The notes under the pieces were generated by a model. The model made no database searches and was not told where the DNA came from. It saw only the letters and a program-made list of their open reading frames with translations. 64,000 nucleotides of DNA, taken from positions 152,549 through 216,548 of the forward strand of contig NZ_OBMU01000003.1 of the NCBI RefSeq assembly GCF_900218065.1, read 5' to 3'. This document shows, in pieces, positions 1 to 7,577 of this stretch (positions within the stretch are counted from its first letter, which is position 1; the number at the start of each line of letters is the position of its first letter). The position numbers and the translations under genes are program-made. This DNA is from Novosphingobium sp. Chol11. GTDB lineage: Bacteria > Pseudomonadota > Alphaproteobacteria > Sphingomonadales > Sphingomonadaceae.

Positions 1-188
1 CAAGACCTATCCGTCCAAGGCAGCCAACTCAGCGATGCATCGGCCCTTTTCGAGGAAAGCAAGTCGAAGATCTGATCACCGATAGTGCCCGCGGCGGCCG
101 GATGCTTGCGGCGTGCCGGCTCACTGATCGCGTCGGCGGCGTGCATGAGCAAAATCTGATGATCGAAATAAAGCTGATTGAGATCCAT
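1..188 (-). CDS. Small hypothetical protein (partial, runs off the window)
   Basis: An open frame starts at ATG 186-188 on the minus strand and stays open for 62 codons to the window edge. The start is preceded by a good ribosome site (AGGGAG, 7 bases upstream). The N-terminus reads MDLNQLYFDHQILLMHAADA, a style I associate with very short uncharacterised sphingomonad proteins, but I cannot name a family or a function. No membrane segment or signal peptide is visible in the part seen. The C-terminus lies outside the window, so its length is unknown. It points away from the groEL fragment and is not in an operon with it. Confidence 0.5.
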   Translation of the reverse strand, partial: MDLNQLYFDHQILLMHAADAISEPARRKHPAAAGTIGDQIFDLLSSKRADASLSWLPWTDRS

Positions 189-588
189 GTGTCACTCCCT
201 GGGTAAGCGGGAGCGCGATGGTCTCTCAGTCAAGAGCGCCTACGTTGCTATGCACTTGATGACTTCCATATAGGCTTAATCGACAATCATACAACATGAC
301 GTGCCCTCAAAAATTCGAGAGAAACATCCCTGCTGGAAGTGCCTACTATTCCATCTGCGACACAAAATTATTTCTGCTCATGGCAGTGATGGCGTCACCC
401 ATTCTAACGGATCGCTGATCGGCGCCGACATAGCGGGTCCAGCTTGTCTTCGATTGCCGCTGGGCGCATAGCAGGGTCATCGGCGGCCTGCATTTAGGCC
501 TGCCAGTTCGCTATTTGGTAGCGCTGGCTTCCGCTTGTGAAAGCGACATTCCGTCGCGGACCAGCGCCAGGAAAGTCGGACTCAAACC
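189..588. other. Intergenic stretch without a convincing gene
   Basis: About 400 bases separate the small minus-strand gene from groEL. I see no groES, no CIRCE-type inverted repeat and no open frame with protein-like character. The short frames in other registers overlap groEL and are shadows. The absence of groES directly upstream is itself notable for a groEL gene. Confidence 0.5.
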
Positions 589-2106
589 ATGACTGCCAAG
601 GACCTGAAATTCGCGCACGAGGCCCGCGAAGGCATCGCGCGTGGCGTCGATATTCTCGCCAATGCCGTGCGCGTGACCTTGGGGCCCAAGGGGCGCAATG
701 TCCTCATCGACAGGAGCTTTGGAGCGCCGCGGATCACAAAAGACGGCGTCACCGTCGCAAAGGAAATGGAATTCAAGGACAAGTTCGAGAATATGGGCGC
801 GCAGATGATCCGTGCCGTGGCGTCCAGAGCGCATGATCTTGCCGGGGACGGCACCACGACAGCGACCGTCCTTGCGCAGGCGATCGTTTGGGAAGGGACG
901 AAGTCGGTATCGGCGGGCATCGATCCGATGGACCTCAAACGCGGCATCGACCTGGCCGTTGCCGCCGTCGTCGCCGAGCTCAAGGCGCGGTCCAAGCCGG
1001 TATCGAACAATCAGGAAATAGCCCAGGTCGGCATCGTTTCGGCCAATGGCGACGAGGTGGTGGGCAACCGGATCGCCGAGGCGATGGAGAAGGTCGGCAA
1101 GGAAGGCGTCATCACCATCGAGGAAGGAGCGAGCGTCGAGTTCGAACTGGACGTAGTCGAGGGCATGCAGTTCGATCGAGGCTATCTGTCGCCCCATTTC
1201 GTCACCAACAGCGAGAAGATGACGGTCGAGCTGGAGTACCCGGTCATCCTGATCCACGAGAAGAAGATGGGCAATGTGCAGGCCATGCTGCCGCTATTGG
1301 AAGCAGTTGCGAAATCAGGCCGTTCGCTGCTCATCATCGCCGAGGATGTCGAGGGGGATGCGCTGTCGACGCTGGTCGTCAACAAGCTGCGCGGCGGGCT
1401 GAAGGTCGCCGCGGTCAAGGCGCCGGGCTTTGGCGATCGGCGCAAGGCGATGCTGGAGGACATCGCCATATTGACGGCAAGCGACGTTGTAACGGAGGAT
1501 CTTGGCATCAAATTGGAGGATGTCACGCTGGACGGGCTGGGCACCGCCAAGCGCGTGACGATCACGAAGGATACCAGCACGATTGTCGACGGTGCCGGCA
1601 GCGCGGAAGCCATCAAGGCGCGCGTCGCCGCGCTCCAGGCGCAGATCGAGACCAGCAGCAGCGACTATGATCGCGAAAAGCTCCAGGAACGTCTTGCCAA
1701 GCTGGCCGGCGGCGTTGCCGTCATCAAGGTCGGCGGATCTTCGGAGCTGGAGGTCAAGGAACGCAAGGATCGGGTGGAGGACGCTCTGCATGCGACCCGG
1801 GCCGCAGTGGAGGAAGGCATTTTACCCGGCGGCGGCACCGCCCTTCTTTATGCTTCGAAGGCATTGGACGGCCTTGATCCCGTCAAGGACGACCAGCGGC
1901 GGGGCATCGACATCATCCGCCGAGCCACCGCCGCCCAGCGTGACGATGGCAGTTTGCTCCCACCACCCGACACGCTAGGGGAGGGGCCCGCGCGCATCCG
2001 CAAGGCGGTGGAGTCGCTCATCCGCCAGGTCTTGCGCAAGAGGTGCCGATCAAGAAGAGCGCTGATGCCTGGCGCAGCGAGGGCCGCCGCGCGATCGGCG
2101 TGGTAA
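589..2106 (+). pseudogene. groEL: Truncated 60 kDa chaperonin GroEL fused to DUF3489 sequence
   Basis: Residues 1-446 are clear GroEL: the nucleotide-binding [10 protein letters not shown] stretch near residue 87, the apical domain, and the [15 protein letters not shown] segment holding the ATPase aspartate. Similarity stops after GIDIIRRA (base 1926). The frame then continues for about 59 codons as unrelated sequence, first DUF3489-like and then out-of-frame arginine-rich residues. GroEL proteins are usually about 545 residues, so roughly the last 100 are missing, including the rest of the C-terminal equatorial domain that closes the ATP site and makes ring contacts. The frame is open for 505 codons and has a plausible ribosome site (AGGAAAG), but the product should not assemble normally. 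No groES lies upstream. I infer a recombination scar; a second intact groESL is expected elsewhere. Confidence 0.85.
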
Positions 2107-2402
2107 TCACCGACGCCGGTCGCGCTGGGATCGCGGTTGAGGTGGAGAAGCCGGAGCTGAGTGGAGCGCCGACGCTCGCACCGGTGACGGCGCCCAACGT
2201 GGCCCCATCTCTGCCAGAACAATTTGCAACGACTGATGCAGTGTCCATGGCACCGGTTGCTCACACCAAGACCGCGCTGGTGCTACAGATGCTGGGGCGA
2301 GAGAGTGGCGCCACCCTGGGTGCGCTGACCGGCGCCACGCATTCGATTGACAAACGCAAGCGGGGCGAGGTCACCTGCTATCATCTTGGGAGTCAGGCCT
2401 GA
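1927..2402 (+). pseudogene. DUF3489 family protein, decayed
   Basis: After the groEL junction the sequence reads [20 protein letters not shown], typical of the start of DUF3489 proteins. Near base 2028 one base seems lost: the protein continues in another frame as [20 protein letters not shown] and ends at 2402 with KRKRGEVTCYHLGSQA. The helix-turn-helix part expected between GATLGALTGAT and HSIDKRKR is deleted. The gene therefore has no start of its own, one frameshift and one internal deletion. DUF3489 genes commonly precede DUF2924 and serine recombinase genes in mobile cassettes of alphaproteobacteria, and that order is kept here. Confidence 0.75.
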
Positions 2403-2801
2403 TGCGCGGGGTTGCGGCGCGTGTCGCTGAGATCGAAGCCATGAAGCCGACCGCGCTCAAAGCGGAGTGGCGCAAGGTCCATGGTCAGGATCCGCCACCG
2501 GTCGCCCCCAGCCTGCTGGCCCGCGCTCACCTATGATGTTCAGTGCAGGGACCAAGGCGGGCAGGGGAACGCATGCGCCAGCGGCTAATGGGTGCGGTAG
2601 ACGGGCGAGTAGCACCCTGCCAGCGCTTCAGCCTGGCACCCGGCTGGTGCGGGAATGGGGGGCGATAGCCGCCATGTGCTGATGGAAGAGAAGGGAACGT
2701 GCACCTATAGAGGCAGGAGCTTCACTTCCCTGTCGGTGCTCGCCCTGCACATCACCGGCGCCCACCGGTCAGGGCCGCGCTCCTTGGGGGTGAAGCCATG
2801 A
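2402..2801 (+). pseudogene. DUF2924 family protein, decayed
   Basis: An ATG at 2402 overlaps the DUF3489 stop (TGATG). The start reads MRGVAARVAEIEAMKPTALK, matching the N-terminus of DUF2924 proteins, but a stop follows about 45 codons later. The C-terminal half reappears in other frames as QPGTRLVREWGG and then TYRGRSFTSLSVLALHITGA, ending GPRSLGVKP just before 2801. The middle of the family is missing, and a G-run near 2657 carries a one-base shift. DUF2924 is of unknown function and is usually the middle gene of the DUF3489-DUF2924-recombinase cassette. Confidence 0.72.
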
Positions 2802-3500
2802 CCCAGAAGAAGCGCCTGCGCTGCGCCATCTATACCCCCAAATCGACCGAAGAGGGGCTCGACCAGGCGTTCAACAGCCTGGACGCACAGCGCGAAGCCT
2901 GCGCTGCCTATGCGCTCAGCCAAAGGGGCGAGGGCTGGTCGGTGCTGCCTGCCCTCTATGATGATGGCGGCTTCTCAGGCGGCAGCATGGAGCGCCCGGC
3001 ACTTGTCCGGCTGCTCGCGGATATCAGTCGGGCAAGATCGACATCGTCATCGTCTACAAGGTCGATTGCCTGACCCGCAGCCTCAATGACTTTGCCCGCA
3101 TCGTCGATGTGTTCGACGCGGCAGGCGTGTCGTTCGTGTCGGTCACCCAGCAGTTCAACACCACCACCAGCATGGGGCGGCTGACGCTCAACGTGCTCCT
3201 GAGCTTTGCTCAGTTCGAGCGCGAGGTGATCGCTGATCAGCATCTGCCCAAGGTCAATCCGACGCTGGTTGCGCTGCTCTGCAAGGCGGAATCTGCCCGG
3301 GTACAGCTTTTGCGGATGGCGAGGCAGCGCCGCGCGATCTGAAACTGGAGCGCCTGGCCCGGCTCGCTTTCCTCGCGCCCGACATCGTCAGCGCAATCCT
3401 GGATGGACGGCATCCGCCAGCTCTAACGACGCGGCGCATGATGCAGCTGCCACGCATTCCGCTCGACTGGCGCAGCCAGCGTCAGGCGCTGGGGTTCTGA
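2798..3500 (+). pseudogene. Serine recombinase (resolvase/invertase family), decayed
   Basis: The start MTQKKRLRCAIYTPKSTEEG is the N-terminal resolvase catalytic domain, with the nucleophilic serine kept but the usual nearby arginine replaced by proline. The reading frame is lost near 3035 and resumes as GKIDIVIVYKVDCLTRSLND through QFEREVIAD. The sequence then jumps past the whole middle region (zinc-ribbon recombinase domain) to C-terminal fragments reading LARLAFLAPDIVSAILDG and LDWRSQRQALGF, ending at 3500. Intact relatives are about 500-700 residues; here roughly 230 codons remain in at least three frames. It overlaps the DUF2924 stop by four bases, as in intact cassettes. Such recombinases move their own cassettes; this one must be inactive. 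Confidence 0.82.
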
Positions 3501-3536
3501 AACCCCGCTTCGCAAAATCCGGTACCACCTGAAAGG

Positions 3537-3562
3537 GCCCCGTGAGACGCGGGGCGTTTTTT
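3537..3562 (+). terminator. Rho-independent terminator after the recombinase remnant
   Basis: A GCCCCG stem (3537-3542) pairs with CGGGGC (3550-3555) around a seven-base loop and is followed by six T residues. It lies 37 bases after the recombinase stop codon, so it probably ended the original cassette transcript. Confidence 0.75.
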
Positions 3563-3726
3563 ATTGGAATGTCGTGCGAAAGTCCGGTCTTGAGTACCAA
3601 GTTTCTGACCGCAAAGGAAAAGGCCGCGGAACCGCGCCCTTCTCCATGCGAGTACAAGGACTGCGATTAACATATTGAAAAGAAAGAATGCTTTGGCTGA
3701 GGACCCAGTCCTAAGCGAAGCCGTCT

Positions 3727-3894
3727 ACCTGTTCCACCTGTTATTCGCGAAAGAGGTGTTCAGCAGCTTGTCAGTTGCCGCAGTTTTAGCACCCTGGAGC
3801 GCTAAGTGTCCGCGGAATTACGGGCATTGTTGCGCATTGCATTTCAGTCTCTGATCTGCCCAGAAAACAGGTGCGGAACAGGTGAATAACAGGT
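3727..3894. repeat. AACAGGT iteron-like repeats
   Basis: Three direct copies of AACAGGT start at 3866, 3877 and 3888, exactly 11 bases apart. Two inverted copies (ACCTGTT) start at 3727 and 3736, about 130 bases upstream. The regular, near-helical spacing resembles protein-binding arrays such as partition, replication or transposase sites. No replication or partition gene is intact nearby. The remainder of 3563-4204 (about 640 bases) holds no convincing gene. Confidence 0.45.
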
Positions 3895-4204
3895 GTCATG
3901 CAGCATCTCCGCTCCTCCGCTCGGCAAGGCTGCCGCCGACCTACATTTTAGCTTTGTCTTCAAAAAGAGCTTGTCACAAGACCCTCAATTGCGATTTATA
4001 GGTCCTGCTGAACGCGAGACGAGACTTGCTCTCTTGGCTCAGTGCAGGTGGCCATGCGCTGCCTGGGAGCAGCACCAAGGAAGGTAGCTCATAGAAATTG
4101 GACCGGTCAAGGGCCGGGAGAATGGATGTGCGCGTGCCTTCCTTCTTTCCTTCCGGGCCATTTTGGTCTGCCGACGAGCCTGCTCGCCGACTTGTGGGGG
4201 AAAG

Positions 4205-5389
4205 ATGATGGGCTACACGATTGTTAATAAGGGGAGGCAGTCGGTCAAGGAGGCGGTCAATGCCAGGTCGCGCGACCGCCGGCGGCAGTTGGCCGATGAG
4301 ACGAAGCTGAGGTCGGCAGTCAGCGTCATGGGGCGTGACGACCTCTTGCCGGAGCTAGAATTGAAATATCGCGCGCCTGCCACCCTCAAGGCCGCCAAGC
4401 GGCGGCTGCGTAAATCGGAATGCGGACATGTTGAAAATCTGTGCCGCTCGATTTCCGTGATGGGTTTTTGCGTCCCAATTCTCATTAGCGCAGACGGCAT
4501 CATCATTGAAGACGAGGCGGACGCTGAAACTGATTTGCCCATAGTCACCGTTCCTGGCGACCTGTGGCAGTTTGGCAAGCACCGGCTCTTTTGCGGCGAC
4601 GCGCTTCTGCACGAGTGTTATGCCGGGCAGCTTGGCGATGAGCGTGCGCGCATGGTTTTGACGGACCCCACCATATAATTGCAAAATTGAAGGATTCGTC
4701 AGCGGCAATGGCAAAGCACAACATCAGGATTTTGCCATGGCCTGCGGGGAGATGTCCCCGCCCCAGTTCCAGGAGTTCCTGCGCCAATTTCTAGACTATT
4801 GCCGTAGCTTTACGCAACCGGCTTCAGTCATCCTCGCATGTATGGACTGGCGGCAGAGCCATACTCTCGTCCTTGCAGCTCAAGACGCCAAACTTCAGCT
4901 GATCCAGATGGTCATCTGGGACAAGGGCAGCGGCGGTATGGGCTCGCTTTACCGCAATGCATTCGAACAGATCCATGTTTATTGCGATGGTCCCACGCCT
5001 GTAGTGAACAATATTAAGCTCGGCAAAACTGGTCGGGATCGCGCAAATGTGCAGCATCATCCTGGTGCCAACAAGCCTGGCAGTTCAGCGGCGGCCCCGC
5101 TCAAGACCCATGCGACGCCCAAGCCTGTGGAGCTGGTGGAGATTTGATTTTGGACGTTTCGCATGGCGGCGACATCGTGCTCGATCCATTCACGGGTTCG
5201 GGCACCGCCATCATCGCTCCAGAGCGGACCGGCAGGCGCGCCTATGGCATCGAACTTGAGCCTCGCTTTGTCGATAGCGCCATCCGCCGGTGGGAGACGC
5301 TGACCGGACATGAAGCAATCCATCTCGAAAGCGGCCTCAGCTTTGCTGATGTTGCCACTGAACGGGCAAAGAGTGACGCCGAAGAATGA
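4205..5389 (+). pseudogene. ParB-domain DNA methylase (N6/N4 type), decayed
   Basis: The start at 4205 reads MMGYTIVNKGRQ. Then come an N-terminal ParB-like stretch (APATLKAAKRRLRKSECGHV, then VPILISADGIII), the GDLWQFGKHRLFCGDA segment and the RMVLTDP of the catalytic DPPY motif. An extra A at about 4672 breaks that motif in mid-codon; the frame resumes with PPYNCKIEGFVSGNGKAQHQ and continues to about 5147. A second one-base shift there leads into LDVSHGGDIVLDPFTGSGTA, the SAM-binding motif. Most of the ParB-like domain between IIIEDEA and DAETDLP is deleted. Intact homologues are about 400-450 residues and are often found on mobile elements of sphingomonads. The enzyme cannot be made as one chain. 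Confidence 0.8.
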
Positions 5390-5439
5390 ATACGCGACCA
5401 GCAACAACTTGAACAGCAACACATAACCGGGGGATTATT

Positions 5440-5908
5440 ATGGCGAAGGGGCAGTCGGGAAATCCCAATGGCCGGCCCAAGAAGCAGGCGCCGCCGCCCG
5501 ATGATTTCCTCACCACCTTGATTGCCGCGGCTAATGAGATTGTTGATGTCAATCCGCCCGGTCAACCGGCTCAGATTAAGGCCGTCCAGTTGTTAGCACG
5601 TCAAATGATGATGCAGGCTCTGAAGAGCAAGGGGCTTGATCAGGTGCGACTGGTTAATTTCTTCGAACGCTTGGGGCTCTTTGCGGCCTTGTCCCAGCAA
5701 AGCGAAGAAGCGGCAAAGGAAAAAGGAGGGGGTTGCGTTTTACTGGACCGGCGAGATCGAACGGCGCTTCCAAGAGCTTGAAGCGGAGTTCGCCGATCCA
5801 CCAGAGATCAACCCTGATGAGGCGTCGGGAACTTACGTTCAGACGCGCGACGAGGATGAGGATGCCGTCGATTTTGACCCTAAAGAGGAGGATGGCAGTC
5901 CGGCGTAG
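5440..5908 (+). pseudogene. DUF5681 family protein with frameshift
   Basis: The N-terminus MAKGQSGNPNGRPKKQAPPP is the DUF5681 signature (GNPxGRPK). The frame is good up to EEAAKEKG near 5728. A one-base shift in the GGAGGGGG run then throws it into an arginine-rich tail ending at 5781, while the natural acidic C-terminus (VAFYWTGEIERRFQELEAEF, then DEDEDAVDFDPKEEDGSPA) continues in the next frame to 5908. It lies 50 bases after the methylase remnant. DUF5681 genes often follow ParB-methylase genes on phage-like or mobile elements; function unknown. Confidence 0.7.
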
Positions 5909-5976
5909 AAATGACCGTAGAAAGTAGCTCCGACGACTACCGCCCCCATTTTCGCTAGTAGCGCCTTCGATAAGAT

Positions 5977-6022
5977 GAACGCCAGGGCCGCGCATCGTCG
6001 GATACGCGGCCCTGATGCGTTC
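5977..6022. repeat. Long hairpin (16 bp stem)
   Basis: GAACGC plus CAGGGCCGCG (5977-5992) pairs with CGCGGCCCTG (6005-6014) plus GCGTTC (6017-6022), with a 12-base loop and a two-base bulge. There is no T-run. It sits 70 bases after the DUF5681 remnant and could be an old element boundary, a terminator core or a structured RNA. Confidence 0.5.
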
Positions 6023-6491
6023 GGATGGACATCGATCACTGAGGTTCATTGGTTTTTCGTCCCGGCATTTCTACGACCCATATGCCGGTGAAGCTCTCGC
6101 GCCATCTCTTCGATTTTCGTCCGCCAAGCTATCCCCGATTTCCGCTGAAGGGCTCGCGTTCGGCCAAGTTGGTCTGCCAGTGCGGCGCGAGCTTGCCTGT
6201 AAATGCCGGACCTACTTTAGGGCTTCAGGGGCGTGGTCGCGCGGGCACGTACGCGGTAGAGATCAGATCTTAGTCGGAGATCAGCGGGGAAGGCTGGGGT
6301 TGAGACTTTCGCGAATGTCGGCTTCAAGATCAGAAACCGAGGTAAGCCGAACGTTCGCAGCGCCCACATTTAAAAAATGGTAACAGCAATGCGCCACTTT
6401 TTGCCTTTACCTCGCGAGGTTGTCGTTCCTCGAAACGAACATCAAAGTGGCGTGAACTCGCTCCCCCGCCGGCGGTGGTCATGGGCCGCGC
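6023..6491. other. Intergenic stretch without a gene
   Basis: Several short open frames exist on both strands, but none shows a recognisable protein or a good ribosome site. The minus-strand PepSY gene ends at 6492. I see nothing that can be named here. Confidence 0.45.
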
Positions 6492-7577
6492 TCAACGATG
6501 TACCTTGATCAATTGCGGCACCGGACGTTTGACGCGTTTTCTCGCGAACCAAAATGACCAGAGGGTCAACGTCCCCAGCAGCCCCAATGCCAGTCCAGCG
6601 AAGGTCATTACCAACCGATAGCTTAGACCGCCGACTTTGGCGGCGTGAAGCGGGTAGAGCATGTTGTAGATCTTCACGACCTGAGGCAGGCGGGAAGCAT
6701 CCCGAGCCTTTATCATACGGCCATCATCCGCCGCGAACCACAGGGTTGTGCGCCCGTTTGGCAGCCATTCGTCCGGCCGCTTCATCCGCAAGGTTATGAG
6801 GCCGCTGCCTTGCCGGGGGAGCGACAGGCTGCGCACTTCGGCGCTTGGGAAAAGCGCCCGGGCCTCCTCGATAAGAACACGCCAGTCAGGCTTTGCCGCA
6901 AGCGGAACATGCGGAACGGAAGGCGCCTTGAGACTGGCGTCGATCTGGGCGGGGGCGGCGGGTCCTAGGACAAGGGCCGCCATCGGGCGGAAGACCAATA
7001 TGGCGCCGGTCAACAGCGCCAGTACCAGCAGCGGTGCCGCGACCACCCCCAGATCACGATGGTGGCGCAGGATTGCCGGCCGGCTCATCCGCTTGGGCAA
7101 AAGGCGGAACTCGAACGTCTTGCGCGTGCGGGTCCACAGGATGATGCCCGAAATGATGAAGAACAGCCCGGCGATTGCGGCGATGCCGATCACCGATTCT
7201 CCCGTGTCGCCTGCAAACAGATGATGATGAAGGTCGAATAGCCAGAGTTCCGGCCGCTCCCATTGGCTGTTCCAGCGCGCAACCAGATTGCCCGCTTGAT
7301 CGGTATAGGCGCCACGACCATCCGCGAAACGCAGCCGGTTGAGGCCGAAATCCTGTCCGGCGAAGGTGATCATCTCTGGACGGGTGGCAGGATCCGCCAT
7401 GATGCGTTCGACGGCCGCAGCGATGGCGTTCGTTTCCTGCACCTGGGTGTCGGATGCATGCGGCAGCAGCACCCAGGCGTCCTTATGCACCAGCAAAGCA
7501 CCCGAAAACCCTAACACCGCCAGAACAAGGCCGATCAATCCGCCAAGCCAGCGATGCAGGAGATCGAGCGTCTTCAA
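6492..7577 (-). CDS. PepSY-associated TM helix protein (iron-uptake linked)
   Basis: A 361-residue inner-membrane protein of the PepSY_TM (PiuB-like) family. It opens with LLHRWLGGLIGLVLAVLGFS and has a hydrophobic segment at each end plus at least two between (for example IAAIAGLFFIISGIILW and VVAAPLLVLALLTGAILVF). Periplasmic loops lie between them. The start is a TTG whose TTGA overlaps the stop of the TonB receptor upstream, so the two are translationally coupled. Members of this family sit beside TonB siderophore receptors and are thought to help reduce or release iron from siderophores at the inner membrane; that role is inferred from context. A Fur-like palindrome upstream of the receptor would control both. 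Confidence 0.85.
   Translation of the reverse strand: MKTLDLLHRWLGGLIGLVLAVLGFSGALLVHKDAWVLLPHASDTQVQETNAIAAAVERIMADPATRPEMITFAGQDFGLNRLRFADGRGAYTDQAGNLVARWNSQWERPELWLFDLHHHLFAGDTGESVIGIAAIAGLFFIISGIILWTRTRKTFEFRLLPKRMSRPAILRHHRDLGVVAAPLLVLALLTGAILVFRPMAALVLGPAAPAQIDASLKAPSVPHVPLAAKPDWRVLIEEARALFPSAEVRSLSLPRQGSGLITLRMKRPDEWLPNGRTTLWFAADDGRMIKARDASRLPQVVKIYNMLYPLHAAKVGGLSYRLVMTFAGLALGLLGTLTLWSFWFARKRVKRPVPQLIKVHR

Noticed and set aside
888..1670. 260-codon frame inside groEL
   Set aside because: Out-of-frame shadow of the GroEL coding sequence, very rich in Arg and Gly.
3727..3894. Plasmid replication origin
   Set aside because: The repeats are iteron-like, but no Rep or ParA/ParB partition gene is intact nearby and all surrounding sequence is chromosomal-type debris.
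3893..4227. Short plus-strand frames before the methylase remnant
   Set aside because: No ribosome site, no family likeness; one overlaps the repeat array. Best read as non-coding.
6015..6383. 122-codon plus-strand frame after the hairpin
   Set aside because: Composition is Arg/Ser-rich and unlike neighbouring real genes, with no start signal or motif.
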